From: Gandjariella thermophila
GTDB lineage: Bacteria; Actinomycetota; Actinomycetes; Mycobacteriales; Pseudonocardiaceae
DNA length: 64,000 bases
Direction: 5' to 3'
Assembly: GCF_005405885.1 (NCBI RefSeq)
Contig: NZ_BJFL01000006.1
Span: 1 to 64,000 of the forward strand
Part shown: positions 33,788 through 42,527 of the stretch, in pieces
Numbering within the stretch: position 1 is the first letter of the stretch
Layout: the number at the start of each line of letters is the position of its first letter
The notes under the pieces: generated by a model
Seen by the model: only the letters and a program-made list of their open reading frames with translations
Database searches by the model: none
What the model was told of the DNA's origin: nothing
Position numbers and translations under genes: made by a program

Positions 33788-34789
33788 ATGACGGAGCAGC
33801 CCGTGAAGATCGCGTTCGTCGGCAAGGGCGGCAGCGGCAAGACCACGCTCGCCTCCCTGCTCACCAGCCATCTCGTGGCGCAGGGCCGGACCGTGCTGGC
33901 CCTGGACGCGGACATCAACCAGCACCTGGCCACCGCGCTCGGCGCCACCGATGCGGAGGCGGCCGCGCTGCCCACGCTCGGCGAGCACCTGCCGATGATC
34001 AAGGAGTACCTGCGGGGCCGGAACCCGCGTATCTCCTCGGCCGACGCGATGGTGAAGACCACCCCGCCCGGGTCGGGCTCGCGGCTGCTGCGGGTGGTCG
34101 AGGACAACCCGATCTACGCCGCATGCGTGCGCGAGGTCGGCGGCGCGCGCCTCGCGGTGACCGGCCCGTTCGCCGAGGGCGACCTCGGCGTGGCGTGCTA
34201 CCACTCCAAGGTCGGCGCGGTGGAACTGCTGCTCAACCACCTGGTCGACGGCCGGGACGAGTACGTGGTGGTGGACATGACGGCGGGCGCGGACGCGTTC
34301 GCCTCCGGGCTGTTCACCCGGTTCGACGTGACGTTCCTGGTGTGCGAGCCGACCGTGCGCAGCGTCGGCGTGTACCGGCAGTACCTCGGCTACGCCCGCG
34401 ATTTCGGGGTGCGGATCGCGGTGGTCGGCAACAAGGTGTCCGACGCCGAGGACGTCGACTTCCTGCGCGACGCGGTGGGCGACCACCTGCTGGCCTGCGT
34501 GACCCGCTCGGGGCACGTGCGCGCGGCGGAACGCGGCGACGTGCGGTCGATCGGCGCGCTGGAACCGGAGAACCGCGCGGCGCTGGACGCGATGCGCGCC
34601 CTGGTCGACGCCACCGGCAAGGACTGGGACACCTACCAGCGGCACGCCGTCGAGTTCCATCTGCGCAACGCCGCCGCCTGGGCCAACGACCGGGCGGGCG
34701 AGGACCTGGCCGGCCAGGTCGACCCCGACTTCGTGCTCGGCCCGGAGGCGCTGGAGCGGTCCGGCGTCACCCCGGCCACCGCACGGTGA
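33788..34789 (+). CDS. CooC/ParA-like P-loop ATPase
   Basis: 333 residues with a deviant Walker A FVGKGGSGKTTL at about residues 9-20, the signature Lys of the MinD/ParA/CooC class, and DADINQHL as the switch-I region. The overall length and the lack of the ParA DNA-binding tail favour CooC-like metallochaperone ATPases, which help insert nickel or other metals. No CO dehydrogenase, hydrogenase or urease genes are present in the window. The Fur/Zur-like box immediately upstream suggests metal-dependent control. The next small gene begins at the stop codon region. Confidence 0.75.
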   Translation: MTEQPVKIAFVGKGGSGKTTLASLLTSHLVAQGRTVLALDADINQHLATALGATDAEAAALPTLGEHLPMIKEYLRGRNPRISSADAMVKTTPPGSGSRLLRVVEDNPIYAACVREVGGARLAVTGPFAEGDLGVACYHSKVGAVELLLNHLVDGRDEYVVVDMTAGADAFASGLFTRFDVTFLVCEPTVRSVGVYRQYLGYARDFGVRIAVVGNKVSDAEDVDFLRDAVGDHLLACVTRSGHVRAAERGDVRSIGALEPENRAALDAMRALVDATGKDWDTYQRHAVEFHLRNAAAWANDRAGEDLAGQVDPDFVLGPEALERSGVTPATAR

Positions 34790-34821
34790 CGAAAGCCATC
34801 CCCGACAAACCGGAGGTTCCC

Positions 34822-35214
34822 GTGTCCCTTGACGTGCCCGCCACCCTGCTGGACCGCGCCGAGCGTGGCGAGGTGTCCGACGCCGAGTTCGTCGACTGCG
34901 TCCGCACCTCACTGCCCTACGCCTGGCGGGTGATCAGCGCGGTGGTCGACGACCTGCGCGCCGGTGACGAGGAGTTCGCCGACCACGCCACCCCGCCGCC
35001 GAGCGAGGCCGAGCGTGGCCAACTGCTGCGCGCCCTCGCCTCGGACGCCATCCGGGGCGGGCTGGAGCGGCACTTCGGCGTGCGGCTGGCGTTCCAGAAC
35101 TGCCACCGGGTGGCCGCGTTCCGCATCTCGGCGGTGGACGGCGCGGGCTACCGCGCGTTCATCTCGCCGCGCGGCCAGTTGCTCAACCAGAGCCCGGAAC
35201 TGCGCGACTGCTGA
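34822..35214 (+). CDS. Conserved hypothetical protein downstream of the ATPase
   Basis: 130 residues. GTG 34822 has GGAGG 5 bases before it and is preferred; GTG 34786, overlapping the ATPase stop, would add 12 residues. The protein is mixed: helical N-terminal half (ERGEVSDAEFVDCVRTSLPYAW) and a C-terminal strand region FQNCHRVAAFRISAVDGAGYRAFISPRGQLLNQ. Two Cys are present but no motif stands out. I recall similar proteins as widespread, unnamed actinobacterial families. Operon position implies a link to the ATPase. Confidence 0.65.
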   Translation: MSLDVPATLLDRAERGEVSDAEFVDCVRTSLPYAWRVISAVVDDLRAGDEEFADHATPPPSEAERGQLLRALASDAIRGGLERHFGVRLAFQNCHRVAAFRISAVDGAGYRAFISPRGQLLNQSPELRDC

Positions 35215-36235
35215 CCGCCGTGGCCGGCGGGCAGGGCGGGAGCAGCCGGCGGGTGCTGCCCCTCGGCGGGTCGCGGTAGGCGTCCGGGTCGCTGAACCGG
35301 CAGCCGTAGTCCGGTGCCGCGATCACCGCCGGGTCGCCGACCGCGTCCGCCGCGGGCCGCTCGCCGGTGTCCACCCAGCGGACCAGGTCGTGCCAGGCGG
35401 TGGCCACCTCCCGGGTGTCGAACTCGCAGTGGCCCACCGTGCGGATCACCCGCTGGGCGAGGAGCTGGCCGCGGCCGTGCCCGGCCACCGCGGCGGCGTA
35501 GACCTGCTCCATGGAGAACGGCACGAACTCGTCGTCCAGGCCGTGCAGGCTGACCACCGGCCCGGACGGCGTGCCGAGCACCCGCGGCACGGTGGTCAGG
35601 GAGGGCAGGAACCGGGCCAGCGGGTTGGCCGGCGGAACGCGCCGCACCGTGGTGTTGACGTCGACCGGCGCGTCGGGCTGGTAGACGGTGCCGATGTTGG
35701 TGGCCACCTGGTCCGGGCCGCTCCCCCGGCCGCTGCCCTGCGGTGACGCGCCCAACCGGAACAGGAAGTCCTTCCAGTACGCGAAGGCGGCGTCCGCGCC
35801 GGGACGGGGACCGCCGGTGCGGTTGGTGACGATGGCGCGCAGTTCCGCGCCACGCTCGCCCACCACGTCCGGGCCGGTCGGGGTGAGCCGGTTCAGGCCG
35901 AGCGCCTGCTCGATGCGCGGCACCACCGCGGTGAGGTAGTCCTCCGGCGCCGGGTAGGCGCGCACTCCGGCCAATGCCTGCGCGACGAGCTGGTAGTCCA
36001 GGAAGTAGTCGAACAGGGCGCGGTCGCCGAGCGCCCCGCACATCGGCAGCGCGCCGGCGTAGAACCCCGGGTACTGCTCCATCGAGCGCGCGATCACGTG
36101 CCCGCCCATGGACACGCCGGCCAGGAACACCCGCCTCGGGCGGCCGACCAGGTCACCGAACAGCGTGGCGACGTCGTGCGTGGCGAGTACAGGACGGCGC
36201 CCAGGACCAGGTAGACAGCGCGGGGCAACCGCATG
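35183..36235 (-). pseudogene. Secreted alpha/beta hydrolase with internal deletion and frameshift
   Basis: ATG 36235, preceded by GGAGG, starts a signal peptide (MRLPRAVYLVLGAVL). About 50 bases later the coding register changes, and a different frame encodes VATLFGDLVGRPRRVFLAGVSMGGHVIARSMEQYP with the nucleophile elbow GVSMGG, then a long lid and the SLHGLDDEFVPF and TVGHCEFD segments carrying the catalytic Asp and His. The stretch normally lying between signal peptide and nucleophile (over 100 residues) is missing, so a deletion left the two parts out of frame. The 3' end overlaps the convergent small gene by 32 bases. Confidence 0.7.
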
Positions 36236-36416
36236 ACACACCTCCGTGCCGGCGACGGTAGCCGAGCCGGGAGCCACAGGCCGGTCGCACGATCGGTCTG
36301 GTCTGTTGCCGGCGACCGCAACGCTGGGTCGGTCCCACGGATGGGCACGCACCGCCCGGCGCCTTCGGCCCGAAACGCGGACAGATTTCGCCCTGAATGG
36401 CTGCCAGACTGGGCAC

Positions 36417-37517
36417 ATGTTGGAGACCTCGGCCCGGCTGCTGCGCCTGCTGTCGCTGCTGCAGGCGCGGCGGGACTGGTCCGGCGCGGCGCTCGCCGAG
36501 CGGCTGGAGGTGGACGTCCGCACCGTGCGGCGGGACGTGGAGCGGCTGCGCGCACTCGGCTACCCGGTGCACGCCACTCCGGGCGTGGCGGGCGGGTACC
36601 GGCTCGGCGCCGGTGCCGCGCTGCCACCGCTGCTGCTGGACGACGACGAGGCGGTGGCGGTGGCCATCGGGCTGCGCACCGCCGCGGGCGGCACGGTCGC
36701 CGGCATCGAGGAGACGTCCGTACGCGCGCTGGCCAAGCTGGAACAGGTGCTGCCGTCCCGGCTGCGGCACCGGGTGAACGCGTTGCAGTCCTTCACCGTG
36801 CCGCTGGGGCACGCCGGGCCGACCGTGGCCGCCGACGTGCTCACCGTGATCGCCGGCGCCTGCCGGGACCACGAGCGGCTGCGGTTCGGCTACCGCGGTC
36901 ACCACGGCACGGAGAGCACCCGCACCGTGGAGCCGCACCGGCTGGTGCACACCGGCCGGCGCTGGTACCTGGTCGCCTGGGACGTCGACCGGCGGGACTG
37001 GCGCACCTTCCGGGTGGACCGGATCGCGTCCCGCCCGTCCCCCGGCGCGCGGTTCGCCCCGCGCCGGCCGCCCGCCGACGACCTCGCCGGCTACGTCTCC
37101 CGCGCGGTGTCCTCCGCGCCGTACCGCTACCGGGCGCGGCTGACCATGTACGCCCCGGTCGCCGTGGTCGCCGAGTGGGTGCCGCCCACGGTGGGCACGC
37201 TGGAGCCGCTCGACGACCACCGTTGCCTGCTCTACACCGGCGCGGACTCGGTGGCCGCGCTGGCCGTGGCCATCGCCGCGATCGGGGTGGACTTCGAGGT
37301 GCACGAGCCGCCGGAACTCGTCGAGCAGGTCCGTGCCCTGGCCGCGCGGCTGGGCAGAGCGGCGGGAGGATCCAGCCAGCCGCGCCAGGTCAGCTCGCCG
37401 AGCGGTACTGGTGGGCCCGTTCCAGCCACTCCGGCCGGACCGGGAGCACCTCCTCGGGGTACGGGATCGGGTCGGCGAACCGCCAGCGTTCCCCTTCCGC
37501 CCCGACCTCCCGGGTGA
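36417..37517 (+). CDS. WYL-domain HTH regulator (YafY-like)
   Basis: An N-terminal HTH_11 winged helix (ARLLRLLSLLQARRDWSGAALAERLEVDVRTVRRDVERLRALGYPV) precedes a linker and a WYL domain with the signature region GHHGTESTRTVEPHRLVHTGRRWYLVAWD and a WCX-like C-terminal part. Such regulators sense nucleotides or nucleic acid ends and control DNA-damage, phage-defence or metabolic genes. ATG 36417 gives 366 residues. The last 50 residues (GGSSQPRQVSSPSG...) are low-complexity and overlap the convergent gene by 128 bp; homologues usually stop near LGRAAG, so the native stop may have been lost. Confidence 0.85.
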   Translation: MLETSARLLRLLSLLQARRDWSGAALAERLEVDVRTVRRDVERLRALGYPVHATPGVAGGYRLGAGAALPPLLLDDDEAVAVAIGLRTAAGGTVAGIEETSVRALAKLEQVLPSRLRHRVNALQSFTVPLGHAGPTVAADVLTVIAGACRDHERLRFGYRGHHGTESTRTVEPHRLVHTGRRWYLVAWDVDRRDWRTFRVDRIASRPSPGARFAPRRPPADDLAGYVSRAVSSAPYRYRARLTMYAPVAVVAEWVPPTVGTLEPLDDHRCLLYTGADSVAALAVAIAAIGVDFEVHEPPELVEQVRALAARLGRAAGGSSQPRQVSSPSGTGGPVPATPAGPGAPPRGTGSGRRTASVPLPPRPPG

Positions 37518-37890
37518 GCACGCCGAACCGGACGAGCAGGTGCGCCACCTCGCGCATGGTGGCCGGCATGGGCAGGCCGAGTTCGGCCAGGCCGGCGGCC
37601 AGGTCGTCGTGGTGCTGCTTGTTCAGCCGCTGCTCCTCCGGGTCGGCGTGCGGGTCGGCGCCGTCGACGTGGTCCTCCCAGTCCGGTGGACTGTCCAGGT
37701 CGATCACCGTGCGCAGCGGCCGGAGCAGGGTGTCCAGGTCCGCGACGGCGCCCTCGGCGTGCGCCGAGGCCACCTGGGAGACCAGATGGATCGCGGACGG
37801 CGGCAGCAGGCAGAACCACCCGGAGCGGAGGATGCGGTTCATTCCGCTGCTGGCCTGCTCCGCGTAGGGCTGCGGATCGGGTTCGGTCAC
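37390..37890 (-). CDS. Hypothetical protein (possibly DUF6042-like)
   Basis: 166 residues from GTG 37890. The central helical part MNRILRSGWFCLLPPSAIHLVSQVASAHAEG and the ending WRFADPIPYPEEVLPVRPEW look conserved and recall actinobacterial DUF6042 proteins, but the match is from memory. There are no TM helices. The 3' end overlaps the convergent WYL gene. No operon partner: 71 bp separate it from the anti-sigma gene upstream on the same strand. Confidence 0.6.
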   Translation of the reverse strand: MTEPDPQPYAEQASSGMNRILRSGWFCLLPPSAIHLVSQVASAHAEGAVADLDTLLRPLRTVIDLDSPPDWEDHVDGADPHADPEEQRLNKQHHDDLAAGLAELGLPMPATMREVAHLLVRFGVLTREVGAEGERWRFADPIPYPEEVLPVRPEWLERAHQYRSAS

Positions 37891-37961
37891 GCGGTCATCG
37901 TCGCCCCGCACGGCCGGGTGCCGGCCGTGACGCGCGCGGCCGGTCGCCCGATCGTGGCCAG

Positions 37962-38675
37962 TCAGGCGCGGGCGACCAGCAGCTTCTTGCCGTCCGTGGT
38001 GTTCACCTCCACCGCGGCCACCTGGTCGGGCGGGATCAGCGCCAGCGCGTCCACCGTGGTCCCCGCCTTGCCGTTGGCCGAGGCCAGCCAGCTTCCGGCG
38101 GCCTCGCGGCGCCCGTCGTCGCCGACCACCCAGATGCGGCACCGGGTGCCGGCCGGCACGCCGACCACATCGGCGTGCAGCCGCACCCAGCCGGCCGCCG
38201 GAGCGACCGCCACCGTCATGTGCGCGCCGGTGGCCGGGTCGGCCGCGGTGAGCATCCGGGTCCCGGGCGGCTGCGCGGTGTTCTCGTCCTGCGGCGGCGG
38301 GTTCAGCGCCACCGGCTGCTGCGGAGCGGTCATCCTGCCGACCACCGCACCGCCACCGACCAGCGCTCCGGCCAGCGCCACGACGCCGGCGGCGACGGCG
38401 ATCCGCCGTCCCACCCGGGAGCCGCCGCCGCGGTCGTCCCGTATCCGGCGCAGGGTCCGCTGCAGGAGCAGGTCGCCGCCGGGCGGCGGGCCCTCGATGA
38501 ACGCCTCCGGCGGGACCTGGCGCAGCGCGCGCTCCACCGCGGTCAGCTCGGCCAGTTCGTGCCGGCAGCCGGCGCACCTGCCGAGGTGCGACTCGACGGA
38601 ATGCCGGGCGGCGCGGTCGAGCACGCCGAGCGCGTAGGCGCCCAGCAGCGAGCGGTCGATCTCCTGCTCGCTCAT
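37962..38675 (-). CDS. Anti-sigma factor (zinc-finger ASD, RskA-type)
   Basis: 237 residues. An N-terminal anti-sigma domain carries the zinc ligands His30-x3-Cys34-x2-Cys37 (ESHLGRCAGCRHEL). One TM helix (about residues 92-113) leads to an extracytoplasmic RskA-C-like domain ending GTTVDALALIPPDQVAAVEV. It should hold the ECF sigma factor at the membrane until regulated proteolysis or redox change releases it. It lies directly downstream of the sigma gene, separated by 166 bp that contain a degenerate copy of the dispersed repeat. Confidence 0.88.
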   Translation of the reverse strand: MSEQEIDRSLLGAYALGVLDRAARHSVESHLGRCAGCRHELAELTAVERALRQVPPEAFIEGPPPGGDLLLQRTLRRIRDDRGGGSRVGRRIAVAAGVVALAGALVGGGAVVGRMTAPQQPVALNPPPQDENTAQPPGTRMLTAADPATGAHMTVAVAPAAGWVRLHADVVGVPAGTRCRIWVVGDDGRREAAGSWLASANGKAGTTVDALALIPPDQVAAVEVNTTDGKKLLVARA

Positions 38676-38704
38676 CTCGCCACCGTCCTTCCCGCGAGCC
38701 CGCC

Positions 38705-38841
38705 CGCGACCCTGTCGCCGGGACGCCCCACACCCGTCCTCGTCACACCCCGACCAAACGCCCCGTGCCGCCCCGATCGCCAGGCCTGGCGGCCCCCGCG
38801 CGTGCCACGCCCACCCTGGGTGCCGCGGCTCGGCAACCGCA
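38705..38841. repeat. Degenerate copy of the dispersed repeat between sigma and anti-sigma genes
   Basis: The core GCCGCCCCGATCG and the neighbouring AGGCCTGGCGGCC, then GGGTGCCGCGGCT, match in order the inverse complement of 51.99-52.08 kb, and more loosely the copies at 46.6 and 50.1 kb. The spacing is kept while individual bases have drifted. Confidence 0.45.
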
Positions 38842-39411
38842 TCACCGAGCCCCCTCCCTGGTTCGTGCGGGCTGATTGACGCCGACGATGCCGCGCAGCG
38901 CGCGCAGTGCGTAGTAGCAGCGCGATTTCACCGTGCCCGGCGGGATGCCCAGCGCCTGCGCGGCCTCCACCATGCTGCGGCCGCGGTAGTAGATCTCCAC
39001 CAGGACCTCGCGGTGCTCGGGCGACAGCGCGTCCAGTGCCTCCAGCACCACCATCGAGTTGACCACGTGGTCCGCGTGGTCACGCTCCACGGGGCCGTTC
39101 GCCGAGTTCGGTGACTGCTCCGCCACCTCGGTGGGGCGCGCCGCTCTGGCCCGCGCCCGGTCGGTGACGATGTTGCGCGCGACCGTGAGCAGCCAGCCGC
39201 GCACCGAGCCCTTCCGGTTGCCCAGCACCTCGGGGTGCTTCCAGGCGCGGAACAGCGTCTCCTGCACGACGTCCTCGGCCGCCGCGCGATCGCCGGTCAG
39301 CCGGGTCGCGTAGGCCAGCAGCATTCCCCCGTGCTCGTCGAAGACCGACTTGATCAGGGCCTCGTCCACGGCGGTTGACCCGCGATCGGATCGACGGGCT
39401 CCGAACCTCAC
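38842..39411 (-). CDS. ECF RNA polymerase sigma factor
   Basis: About 190 residues from GTG 39411, which has GGGAGG 6 bases upstream; in-frame ATGs further upstream would add Pro/Arg-rich sequence and are less likely. Region 2 is LIKSVFDEHGGMLLAYATRLTGD followed by AAEDVVQETLFRAWKHP; region 4 is LDALSPEHREVLVEIYYRGRSMVEAAQALGIPPGTVKSRCYYALRAL with the -35 recognition helix. The resemblance is to SigK/SigL-type ECF factors paired with RskA/RslA zinc-finger anti-sigma proteins, matching the gene downstream. Confidence 0.9.
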   Translation of the reverse strand: MRFGARRSDRGSTAVDEALIKSVFDEHGGMLLAYATRLTGDRAAAEDVVQETLFRAWKHPEVLGNRKGSVRGWLLTVARNIVTDRARARAARPTEVAEQSPNSANGPVERDHADHVVNSMVVLEALDALSPEHREVLVEIYYRGRSMVEAAQALGIPPGTVKSRCYYALRALRGIVGVNQPARTREGAR

Positions 39412-39674
39412 GCGCTTCCTCCCGAGCTCCGAAGGCATCGACCGCCCAGTCGGCATCGGTAATCCGGTGCGGGAGGAAGGCGTTCCCTCCGCGGCACCGG
39501 AAACCGCGCGTGCATGTCCGGCCCGGGCAGCGCGGTCGGCGGCAGTGAGCGAGCTCACCATCGCCATCTCCCGGTCGCGCGGCCCGCTGCCGAACCGGAC
39601 GAACCTGCGATGGCGCGACCCACCGGGGCCGGCGTTCGGCAACCCATCGGCAGTCTCCCTGTTGCTGCGCGGTC

Positions 39675-39698
39675 GGCCGCGGGAGCGTGCCCGCGGCC
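39675..39698. terminator. 9-bp perfect hairpin in the sigma-ectA interval
   Basis: GGCCGCGGG and CCCGCGGCC flank a 6-base loop. There is no adjacent gene end, so it might be a leader structure or an isolated terminator. Confidence 0.35.
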
Positions 39699-39828
39699 GT
39701 TCGTCACGTGGTTACACGGCTGGCGGGCCGGAAGGGTTCACCGCGCGTCGGGGCGGCGGGGCCGCCGGCACCCGGCTGACCGGTCGAGCACGGGGCCGGA
39801 GGGGCCGGCGACCGCAGTCACCCAGGAA

Positions 39829-39844
39829 TGTGATGAATGTCACA
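39829..39844. promoter_or_regulatory. CRP-type palindrome TGTGA-N6-TCACA
   Basis: TGTGA (39829-39833) and TCACA (39840-39844) match the full CRP consensus shared by E. coli and mycobacterial CRP. It lies 254 bp upstream of ectA and 418 bp upstream of the sigma gene, so the target is uncertain; a long ect leader would place it near a promoter. Confidence 0.5.
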
Positions 39845-40097
39845 GGTAACGTTTAGCCGCCCGGGCGCGATGGTTACACCCACCCTGAGGGTCCACAACG
39901 GACGAACGCGTACCGGACCGCGCCGCCGGGCATCGTCGCAGGTGACACCCCGAACGGCGGCGTTATTGGTCCGTGATGTAGCCGGGTAGCACGGACGATA
40001 CCTGCCCTCAACAGGGGTGTAGCAACCCTCACAAACTCCAAGCCGGTGACGGGGCAGCGAGTGGCGATTTTCCACAGACCTGTTACGTTCGGTCCAC

Positions 40098-40670
40098 ATG
40101 ACCAGCGCGCACCCGAAACCCGGGAATCTCGGTAACGGGTCGTCGACCGTGTCCGTGGAGCCGCCCACGCTGGCTGACGGGTCGGCGCTCTGGCGAATTG
40201 CACGTGATTCTGGGGCACTTGACCTCAACTCGTCGTACGCGTACCTGTTGTGGGCCCGCGACTTCGCGGGCACCTCCGCCGTGGCCAGGCACGACGGCAA
40301 TGTCGTGGGATTCGTCACCGGATACGTGCGGCCCGATGCGCCGGATACCGTCGTCGTCTGGCAGGTCGCCGTCGACGCGTCACACCGCGGTGGCGGCGTG
40401 GCCGGAAGACTCGTCGACCATGTACTGCACCGTGCGGTCCGCACCGGCGTCCGCTACCTGGAGACCACCATCACTGCCGACAACGCCGCGTCGATCCGGC
40501 TGTTCACCGCGCTGGCCGAGCGCTGGGGCGCCGAGCTGTCGCGCAGCGTGCTGTTCGGCGCGGAGCTGTTCCCGGACGGGCACGAGGCCGAGTATCTCTA
40601 CCGCATCGGCCCGCTGGTCACGCCGGCCCCGGCCGCACCGCCGGCCGACCGGGTCGGCCCCCACGCGTGA
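40098..40670 (+). CDS. ectA: Diaminobutyrate acetyltransferase
   Basis: Transfers acetyl from acetyl-CoA to L-2,4-diaminobutyrate, giving gamma-N-acetyl-diaminobutyrate, the second step of ectoine synthesis. A GNAT fold is seen with VVWQVAVDASHRGGGVAGRL as the acetyl-CoA binding motif A, and the EctA-typical LDLNSSYAYLLWARDF and TTITADNAASIRLF segments. 190 residues, of which the first 20 are variable. First gene of ectABCD; ectB follows after 35 bases. Confidence 0.95.
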   Translation: MTSAHPKPGNLGNGSSTVSVEPPTLADGSALWRIARDSGALDLNSSYAYLLWARDFAGTSAVARHDGNVVGFVTGYVRPDAPDTVVVWQVAVDASHRGGGVAGRLVDHVLHRAVRTGVRYLETTITADNAASIRLFTALAERWGAELSRSVLFGAELFPDGHEAEYLYRIGPLVTPAPAAPPADRVGPHA

Positions 40671-40705
40671 TCACGGAACCGACGAGAAGATCGAACGGAG
40701 CAACC

Positions 40706-41956
40706 GTGAATATCTTCGAGACCATCGAGTCGGAAGTTCGGAGCTACTGCCGCTCCTGGCCGGCCGTATTCGACAAAGCCAGCGGTAGCTGGCTGAAAGA
40801 CGAGAACGGAAAAGAATACCTCGACTTCTTCGCGGGGGCCGGGGCGCTGAACTACGGCCACAACAATCCGGTGCTGAAGGAGGCGCTGCTGGACTACCTG
40901 TCCGGCGACGGCGTCACGCATGCGCTGGACATGAACACCGTTGCGAAGCGGGATTTCCTGGAAGCCTTCTCCGACATCGTGCTGAAGCCGCGCGGGCTGG
41001 ACTACAAGGTCCAGTTCCCCGGTCCCACCGGGGCGAACTCGGTGGAGTCCGCGCTGAAGCTGGCCCGCAAGATCACCGGACGGGAGTCCGTGATCAGCTT
41101 CACGAACGCTTTCCACGGCATGACTCTGGGCGCGCTGGCGGTGACCGGCAACTCCATGAAGCGCGGCGGCGCCGGAATTCCGCTGGTCCACGCCACGCCG
41201 ATGCCCTACGACAACTACTTCGAGGGCCAGTATCCCGACTTCCTGTACTTCGAGCGGCTGCTCGAGGACGCCGGCAGCGGACTCAACGAGCCGGCCGCGG
41301 TGATCGTGGAGACCGTGCAGGGCGAGGGCGGCGTCAACGTGGCCCGGCCGGAATGGCTGCGCGGCCTGGCCGAGCTGTGCCAGCGGCACGACATGCTGCT
41401 CATCGTGGACGACGTGCAGATGGGCTGCGGCCGCACCGGGCCGTTCTTCAGCTTCGAGCTGGCCGGCATCCAGCCGGACATCGTCACCCTCTCCAAGTCC
41501 ATCAGCGGCTACGGCCTGCCCATGGCGCTCACCCTGATCAAACCGGAGCTGGACCAGTGGGAGCCGGGCGAGCACAACGGCACCTTCCGCGGCAACAACC
41601 CGGCCTTCGTCACCGCGGCCACCGCGCTGCGCACCTACTGGAACGACGACCTGCTGGAGAAAAGCACCCTCGCCAAGGGCGAGCAACTCGGCACCGTGCT
41701 GCAGGAGATCGCCGACGCCAACCCGGGTGTCGAGGCGCGCGGCCGCGGCCTGGCCCGTGGCCTCGCCTTCGAGCAGCCCGAGCTGGCCGGCAAGGTGTGC
41801 GCCGCCGCGTTCGCCCGTGGCCTGCTGATGGAGACCTCCGGGCCGCAGAGCGAGGTGGTGAAGCTGCTGCCGCCGCTCACCCTCACCGACGAGGAGCTGA
41901 CCCAGGGCATCGAGCTGCTCACCGCGTCGGTGCGCTCGGTGCTCAAGACCGCCTGA
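40706..41956 (+). CDS. ectB: Diaminobutyrate-2-oxoglutarate aminotransferase
   Basis: Makes L-2,4-diaminobutyrate from aspartate semialdehyde and glutamate, the first step of ectoine synthesis. 416 residues of a class III PLP aminotransferase: FFAGAGALNYGHNNP near the N-terminus, GPTGANSVESALKLAR, IVDDVQMGCGRTGPFF with the cofactor Asp, and TLSKSISGYGLPMAL with the PLP-binding Lys. GTG 40706 begins the protein; an AACGGAG precedes it. Second gene of the operon. Confidence 0.96.
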   Translation: MNIFETIESEVRSYCRSWPAVFDKASGSWLKDENGKEYLDFFAGAGALNYGHNNPVLKEALLDYLSGDGVTHALDMNTVAKRDFLEAFSDIVLKPRGLDYKVQFPGPTGANSVESALKLARKITGRESVISFTNAFHGMTLGALAVTGNSMKRGGAGIPLVHATPMPYDNYFEGQYPDFLYFERLLEDAGSGLNEPAAVIVETVQGEGGVNVARPEWLRGLAELCQRHDMLLIVDDVQMGCGRTGPFFSFELAGIQPDIVTLSKSISGYGLPMALTLIKPELDQWEPGEHNGTFRGNNPAFVTAATALRTYWNDDLLEKSTLAKGEQLGTVLQEIADANPGVEARGRGLARGLAFEQPELAGKVCAAAFARGLLMETSGPQSEVVKLLPPLTLTDEELTQGIELLTASVRSVLKTA

Positions 41957-41994
41957 CCCGAAGAGATTCCCCGTAAGGACAGTGAGGAGGCGAC

Positions 41995-42408
41995 GTGATC
42001 GTCAGGTCGGTCGACGAGATCGACGGCACCGATCGGGACATCCAAACCCCGAACTGGCGCAGCAGGCGCATCATTCTGGCCAAGGAGAAGGTCGGCTTCT
42101 CGGTGCACGAGACCACGCTGTACGCGGGCACCGTGAACGACTTCTGGTACGCCAACCACGTCGAGGCGGTCTTCGTGGTGGAGGGTGAGGGCGAGCTCAC
42201 CGACAAGGAGACCGGCAAGACCTACCAGCTGCGGCCCGGCTCCCTTTACCTCCTGGACGGTCACGAGCACCATCAGCTTCGGCCGAAGACCCAGATGCGC
42301 ACGGTGTGCGTGTTCAACCCGCCGGTGACCGGCCAGGAGGTGCACGACGAGAACGGGGTGTACCCGCTGATCATCGAGGACGACGAGACGGTGGCCGCTG
42401 GCGAGTGA
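41995..42408 (+). CDS. ectC: L-ectoine synthase
   Basis: Cyclises gamma-N-acetyl-diaminobutyrate to ectoine. 137 residues of a cupin, with [31 protein letters not shown] at the start, the metal-site Glu/Tyr/His in [14 protein letters not shown] and [17 protein letters not shown] 41995 follows GAGGAGGC. It is separated from ectB by 38 bases and from ectD by 119. Confidence 0.96.
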   Translation: MIVRSVDEIDGTDRDIQTPNWRSRRIILAKEKVGFSVHETTLYAGTVNDFWYANHVEAVFVVEGEGELTDKETGKTYQLRPGSLYLLDGHEHHQLRPKTQMRTVCVFNPPVTGQEVHDENGVYPLIIEDDETVAAGE

Positions 42409-42527
42409 GCCGCCGGATCGCGACCCCGGCCGGGCCGCGACAGCCTTCGAAGGATCATGTCAAGCCGCGGCGCGCGCGGTGGTCGACAGGGTGAACTCCG
42501 CGGACACTCGCGGAAGAGGAGGCGAGC

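Larger units (their letters stand above)
39412..40097. other. 686-bp region between sigma factor and ectA
   Basis: No convincing gene. It contains a 9-bp hairpin (39675-39698), a CRP-type palindrome (39829-39844) and, nearer ectA, a stretch with lower GC content (about 39955-40095). The latter should hold the ect promoter. No riboswitch consensus could be matched. Confidence 0.6.

Noticed and set aside
39412-40097. Riboswitch in the long ectA upstream region.
   Set aside because: No match to the c-di-AMP (ydaO) or other consensus sequences I could recall; only simple hairpins are visible.
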